Source: Acidobacteria bacterium Ga0074141 (GTDB taxonomy: Bacteria > Acidobacteriota > Blastocatellia > Pyrinomonadales > Pyrinomonadaceae). From it: DNA of 64,000 bases. The notes beneath the pieces are model-generated. The model did no database searches, was not told the DNA's origin, and saw nothing but the letters and a program-made list of their open reading frames with translations. Positions 34,602 through 44,107 of this stretch are shown here, piece after piece (position 1 is the first letter of the stretch; every line of letters begins with the position of its first letter). Position numbers and translations under genes: made by a program. The stretch is from the NCBI GenBank assembly GCA_001464665.1, contig LNDP01000023.1, forward strand, positions 897,936 to 961,935, read 5' to 3'.

Positions 34602-35231
34602 ATGCAATTGATAATTCTGGGTGCATCCGGGTTGACGGGACGGGAGCTTGTTGCACAGGCGCTTGAGGCCGGGCACGATGTCACGGCCTTTGTCCGCGAC
34701 CCTGCAAAGCTCAAAATCGAGAACGCACGGTTGAGTGTGGCTCGCGGAAATATTTTGGACAAGGCCTCGCTTGAAGCGGCACTGCCGGGGCACGACGCCG
34801 TGCTCTCGGCGCTCGGTTCGCCGGGACTCGGCAAGAGCGACGAGCTTTCTGCTGGCACAAAGAACATTGTCGATGTAATGGAGCGACTCGGGCCTAAGCG
34901 GCTGATCTTCGAATCATCGGTCGGCGTTGGTGATAGCAAGGATCACCTCACATGGTTTGCGAAGTACATTTTTGTTCCGCTTGTGATCAAGAATATCCTC
35001 GAAGATAAAGAGGTCCAGGAAAGATATATTCGTGAAAGCTCGCTGGAATGGACGATCGTCCGCCCGGGCGGCCTTACGAACGGCCCCCGTACAGGGAAGT
35101 ACCGCCACGGCAACGCGATCGATAACGACCACCCGGCAACCCGGGTCTCGCGGGCCGATGTTGCTGAGTTCATGCTTCGCCAACTTTCCGATGGTGCTTA
35201 TCTGCGGAAAACTCCCGGAATTTCAATGTGA
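34602..35231 (+). CDS. NAD(P)-binding NmrA/SDR-like protein
   Basis: 209 residues with a Rossmann fold. The dinucleotide-binding loop is GASGLTG (Gly7, Gly10, Gly13). VTAFVRDP and VLSALGSPG follow in the usual places, and the later FESSVGVGDSKDH, TIVRPGGLTNGP and RADVAEFMLRQL are typical of the atypical-SDR (NmrA/SDR_a5) group that includes biliverdin/flavin reductase-like proteins. The reaction is unknown. GAGG lies about 10 bases before the ATG. It follows the DUF58 gene by 21 bp and may share its transcript. Confidence 0.87.
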   Translation: MQLIILGASGLTGRELVAQALEAGHDVTAFVRDPAKLKIENARLSVARGNILDKASLEAALPGHDAVLSALGSPGLGKSDELSAGTKNIVDVMERLGPKRLIFESSVGVGDSKDHLTWFAKYIFVPLVIKNILEDKEVQERYIRESSLEWTIVRPGGLTNGPRTGKYRHGNAIDNDHPATRVSRADVAEFMLRQLSDGAYLRKTPGISM

Positions 35232-35279
35232 CGGGAGTCAGACGCTGAACAACTTCGAGCTTTGACCAACGAGGGGCGT

Positions 35280-36251
35280 TTAGGTTTCGACCGCTTCGGC
35301 TTCCGGCTTCAGGCCGACGAAACCGAGGTATAAGAGCATCAGGGTGCCGGTCAGCACCCCGGTCGCGACCTTTGCCGGGACCGGAAGATCGGAGGGCGAG
35401 ATGAAACCTTCGATGATGCCGGCGGCAAAAAGAAAAAGCGCGATGCCGATGACGATCCTTGCCGCCTCAACACCTCGCTTCTTCAACGCCTCGGCCCGTG
35501 TCAGGTCGCCGGGGACAAGGATGGCGTAACCGATGGACATTCCGGCTCCGGCGGCGATGAAGATGCAGAGCAACTCGACGACTCCGTGTGCGACCATAAA
35601 GTTCGCAAGTCCCGCACCGAAGTTCGCATCAACCCGATAACATGTGCCGAGCACGCCGCCGATGAAGAGTGCGTTATAGACGAGAACGTATATCGTCCCG
35701 ATGCCGAAGAAAGCCCCGAGCCCAAATGCCAAAAATGCGACGCGGATGTTGTTCGTCAGAATCTGCGACGACCCGACCTGATTCGCCTCATTGAGCGAAA
35801 GCCACCAGCGGTTATTTGAGGCCGCCATTGTTTCTACATCAGCCAGGCCAAGCAGGTTTGTGAACTCGGGGTCGCGAAAGGCGAGCACGAAAGCCGCTAC
35901 GACAAAGAACATGAAAAGGAAAAACGAAAACGCCGAAAATGGCAGGACCGTTCGAAACGCCGCCGGCAGGTCGCGGCGGAAATAGCTCTTGAAGATACCG
36001 ACCGCACCGCCCTCGGCCCGATAGATGCGGCCATGTGCGCGGACGACGAGGCTATTGAGGTAATTGATGACCTTCGGGTCGCGCGTCTCGGCACGGGCGA
36101 TAGCAAGGTCCGCCGCCGCCCGGCGATAGAGCTCGCCAAACTCGCGCACCTCGAGCTTTGAAAGCCCCCGAAGCCCCGAGCCCTGGAGCATCCCGAGAAG
36201 GTCCTCAAGCCGCCGCCAGTTATCCTTATTTTCGTCAATAAAGCGGTTCAC
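35280..36251 (-). CDS. SpoIIM-like (stage II sporulation protein M family) membrane protein
   Basis: 323 residues. The N-terminal 100 residues form a soluble helical region (WRRLEDLLGMLQGSGLRGLSKLEVREFGELYRRAAADLA). About five or six membrane helices follow, with the family landmarks NNIRVAFLAFGLGAFFGIGTIYVL and FMVAHGVVELLCIFIAAGAGM. In Bacillus SpoIIM takes part in engulfment, but the family is widespread in non-sporulating bacteria, where its role is unknown. The start is a GTG at 36251 without a strong ribosome-binding site. The name does not imply sporulation here. Confidence 0.87.
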   Translation of the reverse strand: MNRFIDENKDNWRRLEDLLGMLQGSGLRGLSKLEVREFGELYRRAAADLAIARAETRDPKVINYLNSLVVRAHGRIYRAEGGAVGIFKSYFRRDLPAAFRTVLPFSAFSFFLFMFFVVAAFVLAFRDPEFTNLLGLADVETMAASNNRWWLSLNEANQVGSSQILTNNIRVAFLAFGLGAFFGIGTIYVLVYNALFIGGVLGTCYRVDANFGAGLANFMVAHGVVELLCIFIAAGAGMSIGYAILVPGDLTRAEALKKRGVEAARIVIGIALFLFAAGIIEGFISPSDLPVPAKVATGVLTGTLMLLYLGFVGLKPEAEAVET

Positions 36252-36309
36252 GTTTCTGCATTCTAAATTGGCACAATTGCTTTTACCAAACTAGAATCGG
36301 GTAAAGACC

Positions 36310-38163
36310 GTGTCAACCGAAGTAACCAAATATCATGAAGAAGAGGCCATAGGGAAGACCTACGATCTCCGCATCGTCAAGCGGCTGCTCGGGTATCTTC
36401 GGCCTTACTGGCACCTGGCGGCGCTTGCGTTGGTGCTGACATTCCTAACGAACGCATTGATCAGCACGCAGCCTTTTTTCACAAAGGTCGCGGTCGATAG
36501 TTACATCACGCCGCGGACGACCGACGGCATTTGGCTTTTTGCACTCGCCTTTTTCGGCGTTTTTCTTTTCCGCTTCATCTTTTCTTATTTGCAGGAGATA
36601 GTGCTCAACCGCGTCGGCCAGCGGGTGATGTACGACCTTCGCAGCCAGATCTACACAAAGCTCCAGCGGCAGGAGGTGGCATATTTCGACCGCTATCCGG
36701 TCGGGCGGATCATTACACGACTGACATCGGACGTTGACGCGCTCAACGAGCTTTTCACCTCGGGCGTCATTGACGTGCTCGGCGATCTTGTCATCATCAT
36801 TGCGATCATCGGATGGATGTTTTGGCTTGACTGGAAGCTCGCCATCGTCTCGCTTGTTACCGTTCCTCTGCTCTTCACCGCAACCAACTGGTTCCGCAAG
36901 CATGCCCGCGTGGGCTTCGACAAGGTCCGAACCCGTAACGCCCGGCTTGCGGCGTTTTTGCAGGAATACACTTCGGGAGCACAAACCGTTCAGTTGATGA
37001 ACGCCGAGGAAGGCTCGCAAGAAAAATTTGCAAAGATAAACGACAACTATCGGCAGGCGAACATCGAGACGATCTACTATTACTCGGTCTTCTATCCGCT
37101 CGTCGATTTCATCGGGGCGGTCGGCATCGCGGCCGTGATCTTCTTTTTCGCATGGGAGCAGATATCGAGCTTTTCGGCGGCAGAAGCGGGGTTAACGATC
37201 GGCATTCTCGCCTCGTTCATCCAATATTCGCTTCAGCTCTTTCAGCCGATCCGGGATCTCTCGGACAAATTCAACGTCCTTCAGGCGGCCATCGTCGCTT
37301 CGCACCGCATCTTCATCCTGCTCGATCTGGACATCGCCATCAAAAGCCCGGAGACACCGAAAAAATCTGGCAAGGCCGAGGGCCGCATCGAGTTTCGCAA
37401 TGTCTGGTTCGCTTATAAAGAAGACGATTGGGTGCTCAAAGACGTGAGCTTCACCATCGAGCCCGGCGAGAACGTCGCATTGGTCGGCCACACCGGTTCG
37501 GGCAAAACGACCGTCACCAACCTGTTGATGCGGTTCTACGATATCCAGAAGGGCCGCATTTTGCTTGATGGCGTCGATATTCGTGAATGGGATCTCGCCG
37601 ATCTGCGGTCGAACTTCGCAGTCGTACTTCAAGATGTATTCCTTTTCAGCGGTTCGGTCGAGGACAACATTCGCCTCGGCAATCCGGCGATCGACGACGA
37701 ACGCATCCGATGGGCAGCAAAAGAGGTCCACGCCGATACCTTCATCTCCGAGCTCGATGGCGGATATGCCCACCGCATCCGCGAACGCGGTGCGGGGCTT
37801 TCGGTCGGGCAAAAGCAACTCGTCTCGTTTGCCCGTGCACTCGCATTCGACCCGCGTATTTTGGTGCTCGACGAAGCGACCAGCTCCATCGACACCGAAA
37901 CCGAGCAGCTTATCCAGATCGCCGTAGAACGCGTGATGGAGAGCCGCACGTCGCTGGTAGTTGCCCATAGGCTCTCGACCGTTCAGAAATGCGACCGGAT
38001 CATGGTCTTTCACCACGGCGAGCTTCGCGAGATGGGAAGCCATAATGAACTCCTGAAGCTTCGCGGGCTTTATTGGAAGCTGTTTCGGCTGCAATATTCC
38101 GAAACCGACCTCGACCATTCTTCCGGCGGATTCACTCCAGAACTGCGGCCGAACGAGGTCTGA
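36310..38163 (+). CDS. ABC transporter, MsbA/multidrug-type half-transporter
   Basis: 617 residues: six membrane helices (about 35-330) fused to an ATPase domain. Walker A is GHTGSGKT (393-400). The Q-loop lies in [13 protein letters not shown], the signature is LSVGQKQ, Walker B is ILVLDEATS (Asp521, Glu522), and the H-loop is VVAHRLSTV. It should act as a homodimer (or with a partner) that exports a lipid, lipopeptide or drug. The cargo is not evident. The GTG at 36310 gives [19 protein letters not shown]. No second half-transporter is adjacent, so a homodimer is favoured. Confidence 0.95.
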   Translation: MSTEVTKYHEEEAIGKTYDLRIVKRLLGYLRPYWHLAALALVLTFLTNALISTQPFFTKVAVDSYITPRTTDGIWLFALAFFGVFLFRFIFSYLQEIVLNRVGQRVMYDLRSQIYTKLQRQEVAYFDRYPVGRIITRLTSDVDALNELFTSGVIDVLGDLVIIIAIIGWMFWLDWKLAIVSLVTVPLLFTATNWFRKHARVGFDKVRTRNARLAAFLQEYTSGAQTVQLMNAEEGSQEKFAKINDNYRQANIETIYYYSVFYPLVDFIGAVGIAAVIFFFAWEQISSFSAAEAGLTIGILASFIQYSLQLFQPIRDLSDKFNVLQAAIVASHRIFILLDLDIAIKSPETPKKSGKAEGRIEFRNVWFAYKEDDWVLKDVSFTIEPGENVALVGHTGSGKTTVTNLLMRFYDIQKGRILLDGVDIREWDLADLRSNFAVVLQDVFLFSGSVEDNIRLGNPAIDDERIRWAAKEVHADTFISELDGGYAHRIRERGAGLSVGQKQLVSFARALAFDPRILVLDEATSSIDTETEQLIQIAVERVMESRTSLVVAHRLSTVQKCDRIMVFHHGELREMGSHNELLKLRGLYWKLFRLQYSETDLDHSSGGFTPELRPNEV

Positions 38164-38220
38164 CGGTTCGCGAAAAAGTCCCATATTTGCTAGTTACTAG
38201 TCTATTTGTGGCTGCTCCGT

Positions 38221-38226
38221 TATAAT
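38221..38226 (+). promoter_or_regulatory. TATAAT -10-like element before the sigma-factor gene
   Basis: TATAAT in CGTTATAATGTT, nine bases before the ATG at 38236. As at 33241, no convincing -35 box is at 16-18 bp, and a transcript from here would be nearly leaderless. Confidence 0.35.
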
Positions 38227-38235
38227 GTTCGGGCG

Positions 38236-39234
38236 ATGCAGGAAGGCGACTCTCAATTTACTGAAATCATTGCCGCGGCCGGCCCCTCGATCGGCGAGCT
38301 CTATGCCCGCTGTCATGAGAACGCGCCAAATTTTGGCGTTACGGATGAGCAGTTTCGGGGCTCGGTCGAACGCAGCCTTCAGAAGTTCTGCTCGGCTGCG
38401 GAATCGCCCCCGACTGCCGAGGAAGTGAACGACTTTATTGGGCAACTTCAGGCCGATGACCTCTTTATGGCGATCGCCTGCTCGAACGGCAGCGAGCGTG
38501 CCTGGTGGGAGTTTGACCAACAGCATCGGCCGTACCTCGAACGCGTCGCCCGCCACCTTGCAAAAACCGAGGTCGATGCGCAGGATGTGATCGACACGGT
38601 TTACGTAGAGCTTTACGGCACCCGCGTCGTTGATGGCGAACGCATTTCCAAGTTTGCAACCTACAGCGGCCGCGGCTCGATCCGCGGATGGCTGCGGACG
38701 GTCGTTTGGCATTCGCTGGTCGATCTTCACCGCTCGAGCCCGGATGAAGTTTCACTCGATGAGATGACGGAAAACGTCGGCGAAGGTGCAGCACATGCGG
38801 CCTTTCTCGCAGGCGTTGACGACGGCGAGCAGGAAGCCGTAGATCAGCTTGCCGAAAAGCGTTACCGGAGGGCGACGATCGAATCGCTCTCGGCTGCATT
38901 TGCTTCGCTTGAGCCGCACGAACGGCTGCTTTTGCTTTATTACCACCATGAGAACCTGAAGCTGCGCGAGATCGCCCGGCTTTTGGAGAATGAAAATTCG
39001 CCGCTCCGCGGATGGTTTCAGCGGCGGTCGCAAACCCGCGAAACCGGCGGCCGCACTCATGAATCGACAGTGATGCGGTGGCTTGAGAAGTCCTACGCCC
39101 GCGTTCTTGAAAACTTCAAACACGAGCTTTCGGCGACGCAGGGGCTCTCAAGCGAGGAATCAGAGATTTGCATGGACCTGGCCACCCGCGACCTCGGCTC
39201 GGGCGATCTTTTCGCAAAATTGTCAGCAACATAG
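38236..39234 (+). CDS. Sigma-70 family RNA polymerase sigma factor
   Basis: 332 residues. The central part has a region-2-like segment (HLAKTEVDAQDVIDTVYVELYG, then TYSGRGSIRGWLRTVVWHSLVDLHRS), as in ECF sigma factors. A region-4-like segment follows (SLEPHERLLLLYYHHENLKLREIARLL and STVMRWLEKSYARVLENF). About 90 extra N-terminal residues are not part of a standard ECF factor. The ATG at 38236 is chosen over the earlier ATG at 38206, which would lie upstream of the -10-like box. The zinc-finger protein 100 bp downstream is probably its anti-sigma. Targets unknown. Confidence 0.82.
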   Translation: MQEGDSQFTEIIAAAGPSIGELYARCHENAPNFGVTDEQFRGSVERSLQKFCSAAESPPTAEEVNDFIGQLQADDLFMAIACSNGSERAWWEFDQQHRPYLERVARHLAKTEVDAQDVIDTVYVELYGTRVVDGERISKFATYSGRGSIRGWLRTVVWHSLVDLHRSSPDEVSLDEMTENVGEGAAHAAFLAGVDDGEQEAVDQLAEKRYRRATIESLSAAFASLEPHERLLLLYYHHENLKLREIARLLENENSPLRGWFQRRSQTRETGGRTHESTVMRWLEKSYARVLENFKHELSATQGLSSEESEICMDLATRDLGSGDLFAKLSAT

Positions 39235-39336
39235 CGTAGTATTTTAGGCATCGAAAACTTTTTTGCGGGTGCCGACAGAAGTTACGCAAAATATTTCCAA
39301 GCGTGACGTCTAAGTTACGGGAGGAAAACCGGAACA

Positions 39337-39759
39337 ATGGCTAACGAAGAGAAAATTCACCCACAATATGAAGCGATCCAGGCACTGCTTGGCGGATATC
39401 TGGCGACCCGCAGAGGAACAAATCCCGCCGGCGGACACATCGAGCAGGACACCATCGCCGCTTTCGTTGACGGCAACCTGAGCGAGCGAGAGGCCGGCCC
39501 GGTGATCAGCCATATGGCCGACTGCGGATTTTGCCTGCACGTTTCTGCCGAACTCATCCGGCTCGATACAGCTTTCGCCGAAACGCCGGCAACCGTAACA
39601 GAAACTGCCGGCGAACCCGGAAAGATCTCCGAGGTCCTCAGCGGGCTCTTCGCCAAGATCTTCGGAACATCCGATGGAGCGGTTTTCGCTCATCATGAGG
39701 ACGGGCAAAAGGAAAAAGAAGAGGAAGAAACGGAAACCTCCGACGAAGAGAAGAAATAA
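39337..39759 (+). CDS. Putative soluble zinc-finger anti-sigma factor
   Basis: 140 residues. The segment from His34 to Cys66 (HIEQDTIAAFVDGNLSE, then ISHMADCGFC) matches the anti-sigma zinc-finger pattern H...HxxxCxxC, with His59, Cys63 and Cys66 as likely ligands. Usually such proteins have a membrane helix. This one has none and instead ends in a very acidic tail (KEKEEEETETSDEEKK). A clear GGGAGG precedes the ATG. Its position behind the sigma gene suggests that it binds that sigma factor and may respond to cytoplasmic signals. Confidence 0.75.
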   Translation: MANEEKIHPQYEAIQALLGGYLATRRGTNPAGGHIEQDTIAAFVDGNLSEREAGPVISHMADCGFCLHVSAELIRLDTAFAETPATVTETAGEPGKISEVLSGLFAKIFGTSDGAVFAHHEDGQKEKEEEETETSDEEKK

Positions 39760-39785
39760 AGGAACGGGTTAACCCTCCACACCGC

Positions 39786-39828
39786 GCCGCTGCCGCTACC
39801 ATACGGCAGCGGCTATTTCTTTTGGCCG
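39786..39828 (+). terminator. Intrinsic terminator after the anti-sigma gene
   Basis: A perfect 10-bp stem GCCGCTGCCG / CGGCAGCGGC (39786-39795 and 39804-39813) with an 8-base loop, followed by TATTTCTTTT. It lies 26 bp downstream of the stop at 39759 and closes the sigma/anti-sigma unit. Confidence 0.9.
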
Positions 39829-39909
39829 TGAAGTGTGAAATACTTTTTATTTCGCCGGCGTAATATATAGCGACGCCGCAACTTTAGTGATCATTGAGGT
39901 TTACGTAAT

Positions 39910-40539
39910 TTGTCCGAGCCAGAACCCAAATGCCCGCCCGAACCGGGGCCGCTGACCGTAGAGCATGTCGCGACCGCAAAGCTTCCGACCACCATCGGCG
40001 AGTTTCTGATCTCAGGCTATCGTTCGACCAACAGCACCGAGGAGTTTGTCGTCCTCCATAAGGGCGAAATGCGCCCCGATGTCCCAACGCTCGTCCGGAT
40101 ACATTCGCAATGCCTGACCGGCGACGTTTTCGGCTCGGTCAAATGCGACTGCGGGCCGCAGCTCGACCAGGCAATGCGGATGATCGAGGCGGAAGGCCGC
40201 GGAGCTATCGTCTATCAGCAGCAGGAAGGCCGAGGCATCGGTATCATCAACAAGATCAGGGCTTACGCGCTTCAAGACGAAGGTGCCGATACGGTCGAGG
40301 CCAACGAAGCTCTCGGCTTTGCGATCGATGCTCGCAACTATCGGCAGTGTGCCGAAATTCTCTTTGACCTCGGGCTCTGCAAGGTCCGCGTCATATCGAA
40401 TAACCCTGATAAGCTTGAGGCTCTCGAAGAAGCCGGCCTCAACGTCGTCGAACGCATCCCCGTCGAGATCGAGACCCAGGAACCCGCCGCCCACTACCTC
40501 AAAACAAAGAAAGAAAAGCTCGGCCATTTGCTCAGTTAA
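39910..40539 (+). CDS. ribA: GTP cyclohydrolase II
   Basis: 209 residues, the length of a stand-alone RibA. It opens GTP to the pyrimidine intermediate of riboflavin synthesis. Zinc ligands Cys68, Cys79 and Cys81 lie in [18 protein letters not shown]. The GTP-binding/catalytic region [24 protein letters not shown] and the later [18 protein letters not shown] are complete. No DHBP synthase domain (RibB) is fused. The start appears to be a TTG at 39910, with no ATG nearby in frame, and the ribosome-binding site is weak. No FMN riboswitch is recognisable in the 95 bp upstream. Confidence 0.93.
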   Translation: MSEPEPKCPPEPGPLTVEHVATAKLPTTIGEFLISGYRSTNSTEEFVVLHKGEMRPDVPTLVRIHSQCLTGDVFGSVKCDCGPQLDQAMRMIEAEGRGAIVYQQQEGRGIGIINKIRAYALQDEGADTVEANEALGFAIDARNYRQCAEILFDLGLCKVRVISNNPDKLEALEEAGLNVVERIPVEIETQEPAAHYLKTKKEKLGHLLS

Positions 40540-40602
40540 CGACTCGTTCTGGAATGCAGCGATTCCATTGGTTTTCGGCGGGTAGTACGCTCATCCGAAA
40601 TG

Positions 40603-40630
40603 AAAAAGGCCGCCCCGTTAGAGGCGGCCT
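40603..40630 (-). terminator. Intrinsic terminator of the TonB-dependent receptor gene
   Basis: An 8-bp stem AGGCCGCC / GGCGGCCT (40607-40614 and 40623-40630) with an A-tract on the plus-strand left side, that is a U-tract on the minus-strand RNA. It is 28 bp downstream of the receptor stop at 40659. Confidence 0.85.
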
Positions 40631-40658
40631 GAATTGTCCTGTGACTAGTTTTTACAGT

Positions 40659-43600
40659 TTAGAACTGCAGTTTGAGACCGAACCGCACGCTACGCGGGCC
40701 TTGGAAGTTGTTCGGCAACTGGAACAGGATATTCGCTCGCGACGGATCTGCCGCGAAGTAAGCGTTGATGATATCCGTCGTATTTCTACGCTGATACTCA
40801 CCTTCGTAAACGACCGGGCTTGTACCCGCCGGATAACCAAGAACTGCCGGCGTGATACCGGTATTGGAAATAGCGTCGTTGATACCTAAAACATTATCTT
40901 CGTCGAAGAGGTTCAGGATATCTAGCATAGCGACAATGCTGAATCGATTGTCGCGGCCGAAACGATAGCGATGACGAACACCAAGATCCGTCTGCGTGAA
41001 CATTTCCGTGCGACCCAAGTCTCCGCGTTCCGTCAAGATCTGACCTGCAACGCCAAAAAGCGTAAAGCGGGTCGTCAGCGGCGTACCGCTTTGAGCGGTC
41101 GTAAAGCCGGAGATCTCGGTTGAATTCGAGCTCGACCATGGGATCTCATAGGCACCCGAGAACTTAAATACATGGGTGCGATCCGTCGGAAGAAGTCCAT
41201 TATCCGGCCGACCCTGTGAGGTAAAGCCGATGAACGGAAGGTCGAAGTTGCGGTTTACGTTCGGTGAAGTACGTCCTGCCTCATCCGAGCTTGCAAGACC
41301 GGCGTAGTTACCAAACAGTCGGCTCCAGGTATAGTTCGCTGAAAAGTAGAAGTTATTAACGAACCTTCTTTCAAGGCCAACCTCAACCGCATCGTAATCG
41401 CGAACTGCTTCAAGCGATTCGAAGCCGTTGGCGGCACCGATCTGAGCCGCGAGTCCACGACCCGGATTTCCGATAATATAAGCCTCACCGCCTGCGGTCG
41501 GAATACCGATATCCTCAACGGCTACGTCCACCGTCTTATGTGTGTAACGGCCGCGGAAAACAAAATCGGAACCAAGAGCACGCTCAATGCCGATGGTATA
41601 TTCGCTCTGGCGGAAAGCCTCAATGTCCGGATCGACCTGACCGAACTCCGGCTGACCCGGAAGGTTCGAAGGAATACGGAAATCGAGCTGACATCTAGTG
41701 AAGACTCCCGGATTGTTGATCGGGCATGTTCCGCCAATCGGATCACCCAAATTGCCGATAGTTGACTGCCGGGTGAACGTCGCAGCGGTTTGACCCGGGA
41801 AGATCTCGAAGTAGTCGTTGCGGAAGAAGTTACCACCGAACGAACCACGCGGAAGCTCATACTTGAAGCGGTCAAAGAATTGGCCATAGCTACCAAAGAG
41901 TTTCGTTTTGCCATCTCCAAAGACGTCCCAAGCAAACCCAAGACGCGGAGCGATCTTGTCCGCGAAGTCAAAAGTGATACCGTCGCCAAGGTCATTGAAG
42001 CTCGGCGAGTTTTCACGCTCGGTACGAACACCAATATTTAAGGTAAGGCGGCGGATCGGCTGCCACGAATCTTGAATGTAGAAAGCGAGGTTATCGCTGC
42101 CAGCCGCACCCTGTGCACCGAATCGCTGAAGCCAGCCTGCTCCGATCGCGCCCGGAGTTGGAGGAGGAGCATCTCCGCGACCCGACAGCGACTGAACGGT
42201 GTAAATCGAACCAAAACGGAATACCCATGTATCAACAAGGGTGCTCTGAATTGAGTTGCTGACACCATTCCACTGAACACCGCCCTTGATCTGATGGCGT
42301 CCACCGAAATCATCGATTCGATACGACGCATCCGCGTCGAACGTTCGCCGACGTGAAGCATCAAACAAAAGATTTGAAAATCCCGGGAAGTTCTGCGTTC
42401 CGCAAGCCGGAAAGCCGGCGGGAGCCGTCACGCCCGTTTGACAAAGCTGCGTAAGATACCGAGTCTGACCGGTAACCGGGGGAACTCCGTAGTTGCCAAG
42501 CTTCTCGTTAAGGAAGCTGTACCCGCCGCGAGCAGAGATCGTCAAACGGTCGGTGGGGGTCCAAGCGAGTGAACCCGTCGTGTTGTTCGAATTCTGACGT
42601 CCACCAACGAAGTTGGCATACTCAGGACCCGAAACAAGTCCGCGACCCGGGAAGGTAATTCCTGGGACTGATCCGAAGGGATTCTGAGCCGGAATTGCCG
42701 AGCCAAGAACGTCGATCGGATTCCAAAGATAGGTTCCGGTTAGGCGAAGCCGCGAATGCGGTTGAAGATCGATACGCCCAAATGCATATTCGTTCTTCTG
42801 CCGAAAAGCGTAAGTGTTAGAGTTCGTGATTTGCCGGGTTGCGGGGTTGATATTGCTCCCGTAAAGCCCGACTGTACGATCTATGTTGATGAACTGTGGC
42901 GAATAGCTTCCGAAGAACCAAGCCCGATCTTTGATAATCGGTCCGCCTAAACTGACGTACGGGAACCAATCGGTGCCGCCGTCCTTAGCTACCGGAATGT
43001 ACTCGGCAACCGTACCGCCAGTAAAATTGGTCTGGCGAAGGAAATCACGTGGGCTTCCTTGAAATGCAGACACGCGGAATTCGTTTCCGATCTCGCCGCG
43101 GAACTGATTGCTTCCGCCCCGAGTCACAACGTTGACAACGCCGCCCGTGGCACCGCCGAATTCAGCTTCAAATCCCGAGGATTTGATCTGAACTTCCTGA
43201 ACCAACTGGAAGGGGATGTTGTTATTTGTATTAAGGGTACCGGTACGGAAGTTCGTTACTTCCTGTCCGTCAACGATAAAGGTGTTCTCAGAACCTGAAG
43301 CTCCGTCGATCTGGAAGCCGCCGCTGAGCGGTTCATTCCGAACGGCCGGAGCAATGGCGAGGAGGCTTGTGAAATTCGTTCCTTTCGGAAGAAGTTCTGC
43401 GGCACGGGCCGAGAGATTCGTCTGGATCTGACTACCGGTCGGGTCGATCGCCAAAGGATCGGCCGTAACGATGACATCGACGTTCGCCCCAGAAGCGGCA
43501 AGAGTGATGTTCACCGGAGTTGTGCGGCCTAGAAGTACTTGGACCTCATTGGTCGTAGCCGTACCGAAGCCTGCAGTTGCCGCCGTGGATACCGTGTAAA

Positions 43601-43844
43601 TACCCGGCGGGATCTGCTGGATTCGGAAAAAGCCGTTCCTGTCAGTGGTGGCCGTTCGACGAAAGCCAACTGTTGTTCCGGCCGCTCTACTTGAAATGAC
43701 CACTTCGACGCCTGGCACGACGGCGCCGGCTGGATCGGTAATAGTACCTTCGATCGAACCCGTCTGCTCCTGAGCCATAGCCGTAAGGCTAAGACCCAGC
43801 GCGAGGGTTAGAGTCGCGAAGATAAACTTGATTGTTCTAAACAT
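40659..43844 (-). CDS. TonB-dependent receptor with carboxypeptidase-regulatory domain (Oar-like)
   Basis: 1061 residues. A signal peptide (about 1-24, ending AMAQ) is followed by a carboxypeptidase-regulatory beta domain (about 28-115, GSIEGTITDPAGAVVPGVEVV). A plug domain comes next (about 130-245, including VDGQEVTN and FGGATGGVVNVVTRGGSN), then a long outer-membrane beta barrel ending RSVRFGLKLQF with the C-terminal Phe. Such Oar/SusC-like receptors take up large substrates or serve in export and adhesion, and are numerous in Acidobacteria. No exbBD, tonB or SusD-like gene is adjacent. GAGGAG lies about 11 bases before the ATG. The 262 bp upstream show no other gene. Confidence 0.93.
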   Translation of the reverse strand: MFRTIKFIFATLTLALGLSLTAMAQEQTGSIEGTITDPAGAVVPGVEVVISSRAAGTTVGFRRTATTDRNGFFRIQQIPPGIYTVSTAATAGFGTATTNEVQVLLGRTTPVNITLAASGANVDVIVTADPLAIDPTGSQIQTNLSARAAELLPKGTNFTSLLAIAPAVRNEPLSGGFQIDGASGSENTFIVDGQEVTNFRTGTLNTNNNIPFQLVQEVQIKSSGFEAEFGGATGGVVNVVTRGGSNQFRGEIGNEFRVSAFQGSPRDFLRQTNFTGGTVAEYIPVAKDGGTDWFPYVSLGGPIIKDRAWFFGSYSPQFINIDRTVGLYGSNINPATRQITNSNTYAFRQKNEYAFGRIDLQPHSRLRLTGTYLWNPIDVLGSAIPAQNPFGSVPGITFPGRGLVSGPEYANFVGGRQNSNNTTGSLAWTPTDRLTISARGGYSFLNEKLGNYGVPPVTGQTRYLTQLCQTGVTAPAGFPACGTQNFPGFSNLLFDASRRRTFDADASYRIDDFGGRHQIKGGVQWNGVSNSIQSTLVDTWVFRFGSIYTVQSLSGRGDAPPPTPGAIGAGWLQRFGAQGAAGSDNLAFYIQDSWQPIRRLTLNIGVRTERENSPSFNDLGDGITFDFADKIAPRLGFAWDVFGDGKTKLFGSYGQFFDRFKYELPRGSFGGNFFRNDYFEIFPGQTAATFTRQSTIGNLGDPIGGTCPINNPGVFTRCQLDFRIPSNLPGQPEFGQVDPDIEAFRQSEYTIGIERALGSDFVFRGRYTHKTVDVAVEDIGIPTAGGEAYIIGNPGRGLAAQIGAANGFESLEAVRDYDAVEVGLERRFVNNFYFSANYTWSRLFGNYAGLASSDEAGRTSPNVNRNFDLPFIGFTSQGRPDNGLLPTDRTHVFKFSGAYEIPWSSSNSTEISGFTTAQSGTPLTTRFTLFGVAGQILTERGDLGRTEMFTQTDLGVRHRYRFGRDNRFSIVAMLDILNLFDEDNVLGINDAISNTGITPAVLGYPAGTSPVVYEGEYQRRNTTDIINAYFAADPSRANILFQLPNNFQGPRSVRFGLKLQF

Positions 43845-44107
43845 ATTTGAATACTCCTCTGATTTTCAATCCGGACTATTGGGCACGAGTTATTCTTATT
43901 ATTGCAAATATCGTGCCGGCAAAAGACGTCATGCAAAATAATGGCTTTTGGGATGTTAAATGTGTTTTACCCCGAATCTGAGGAGGGGGTCAGTTCGTAA
44001 GGCGGGATACAAAATTCAGATTTTCGGATAATATCCGAGCAGTTGAATAATCCGGGGGCGGTCAAATCTCGCCCCTGAAGCTGGCAATTGTACTGAGCGG
44101 GAAAGAG

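Noticed and set aside
5737..36251. Evidence of sporulation (GerMN and SpoIIM-like proteins)
   Set aside because: Both families are widespread in non-sporulating bacteria, and no spo regulatory or coat gene is present.
37192..38184. 330-codon minus-strand frame over the ABC transporter
   Set aside because: It is a shadow of the ATPase domain, whose Walker and signature motifs are in the plus frame.
39814..39909. FMN riboswitch before ribA
   Set aside because: The 95-bp region is too short and lacks the conserved multi-helix core of that riboswitch.
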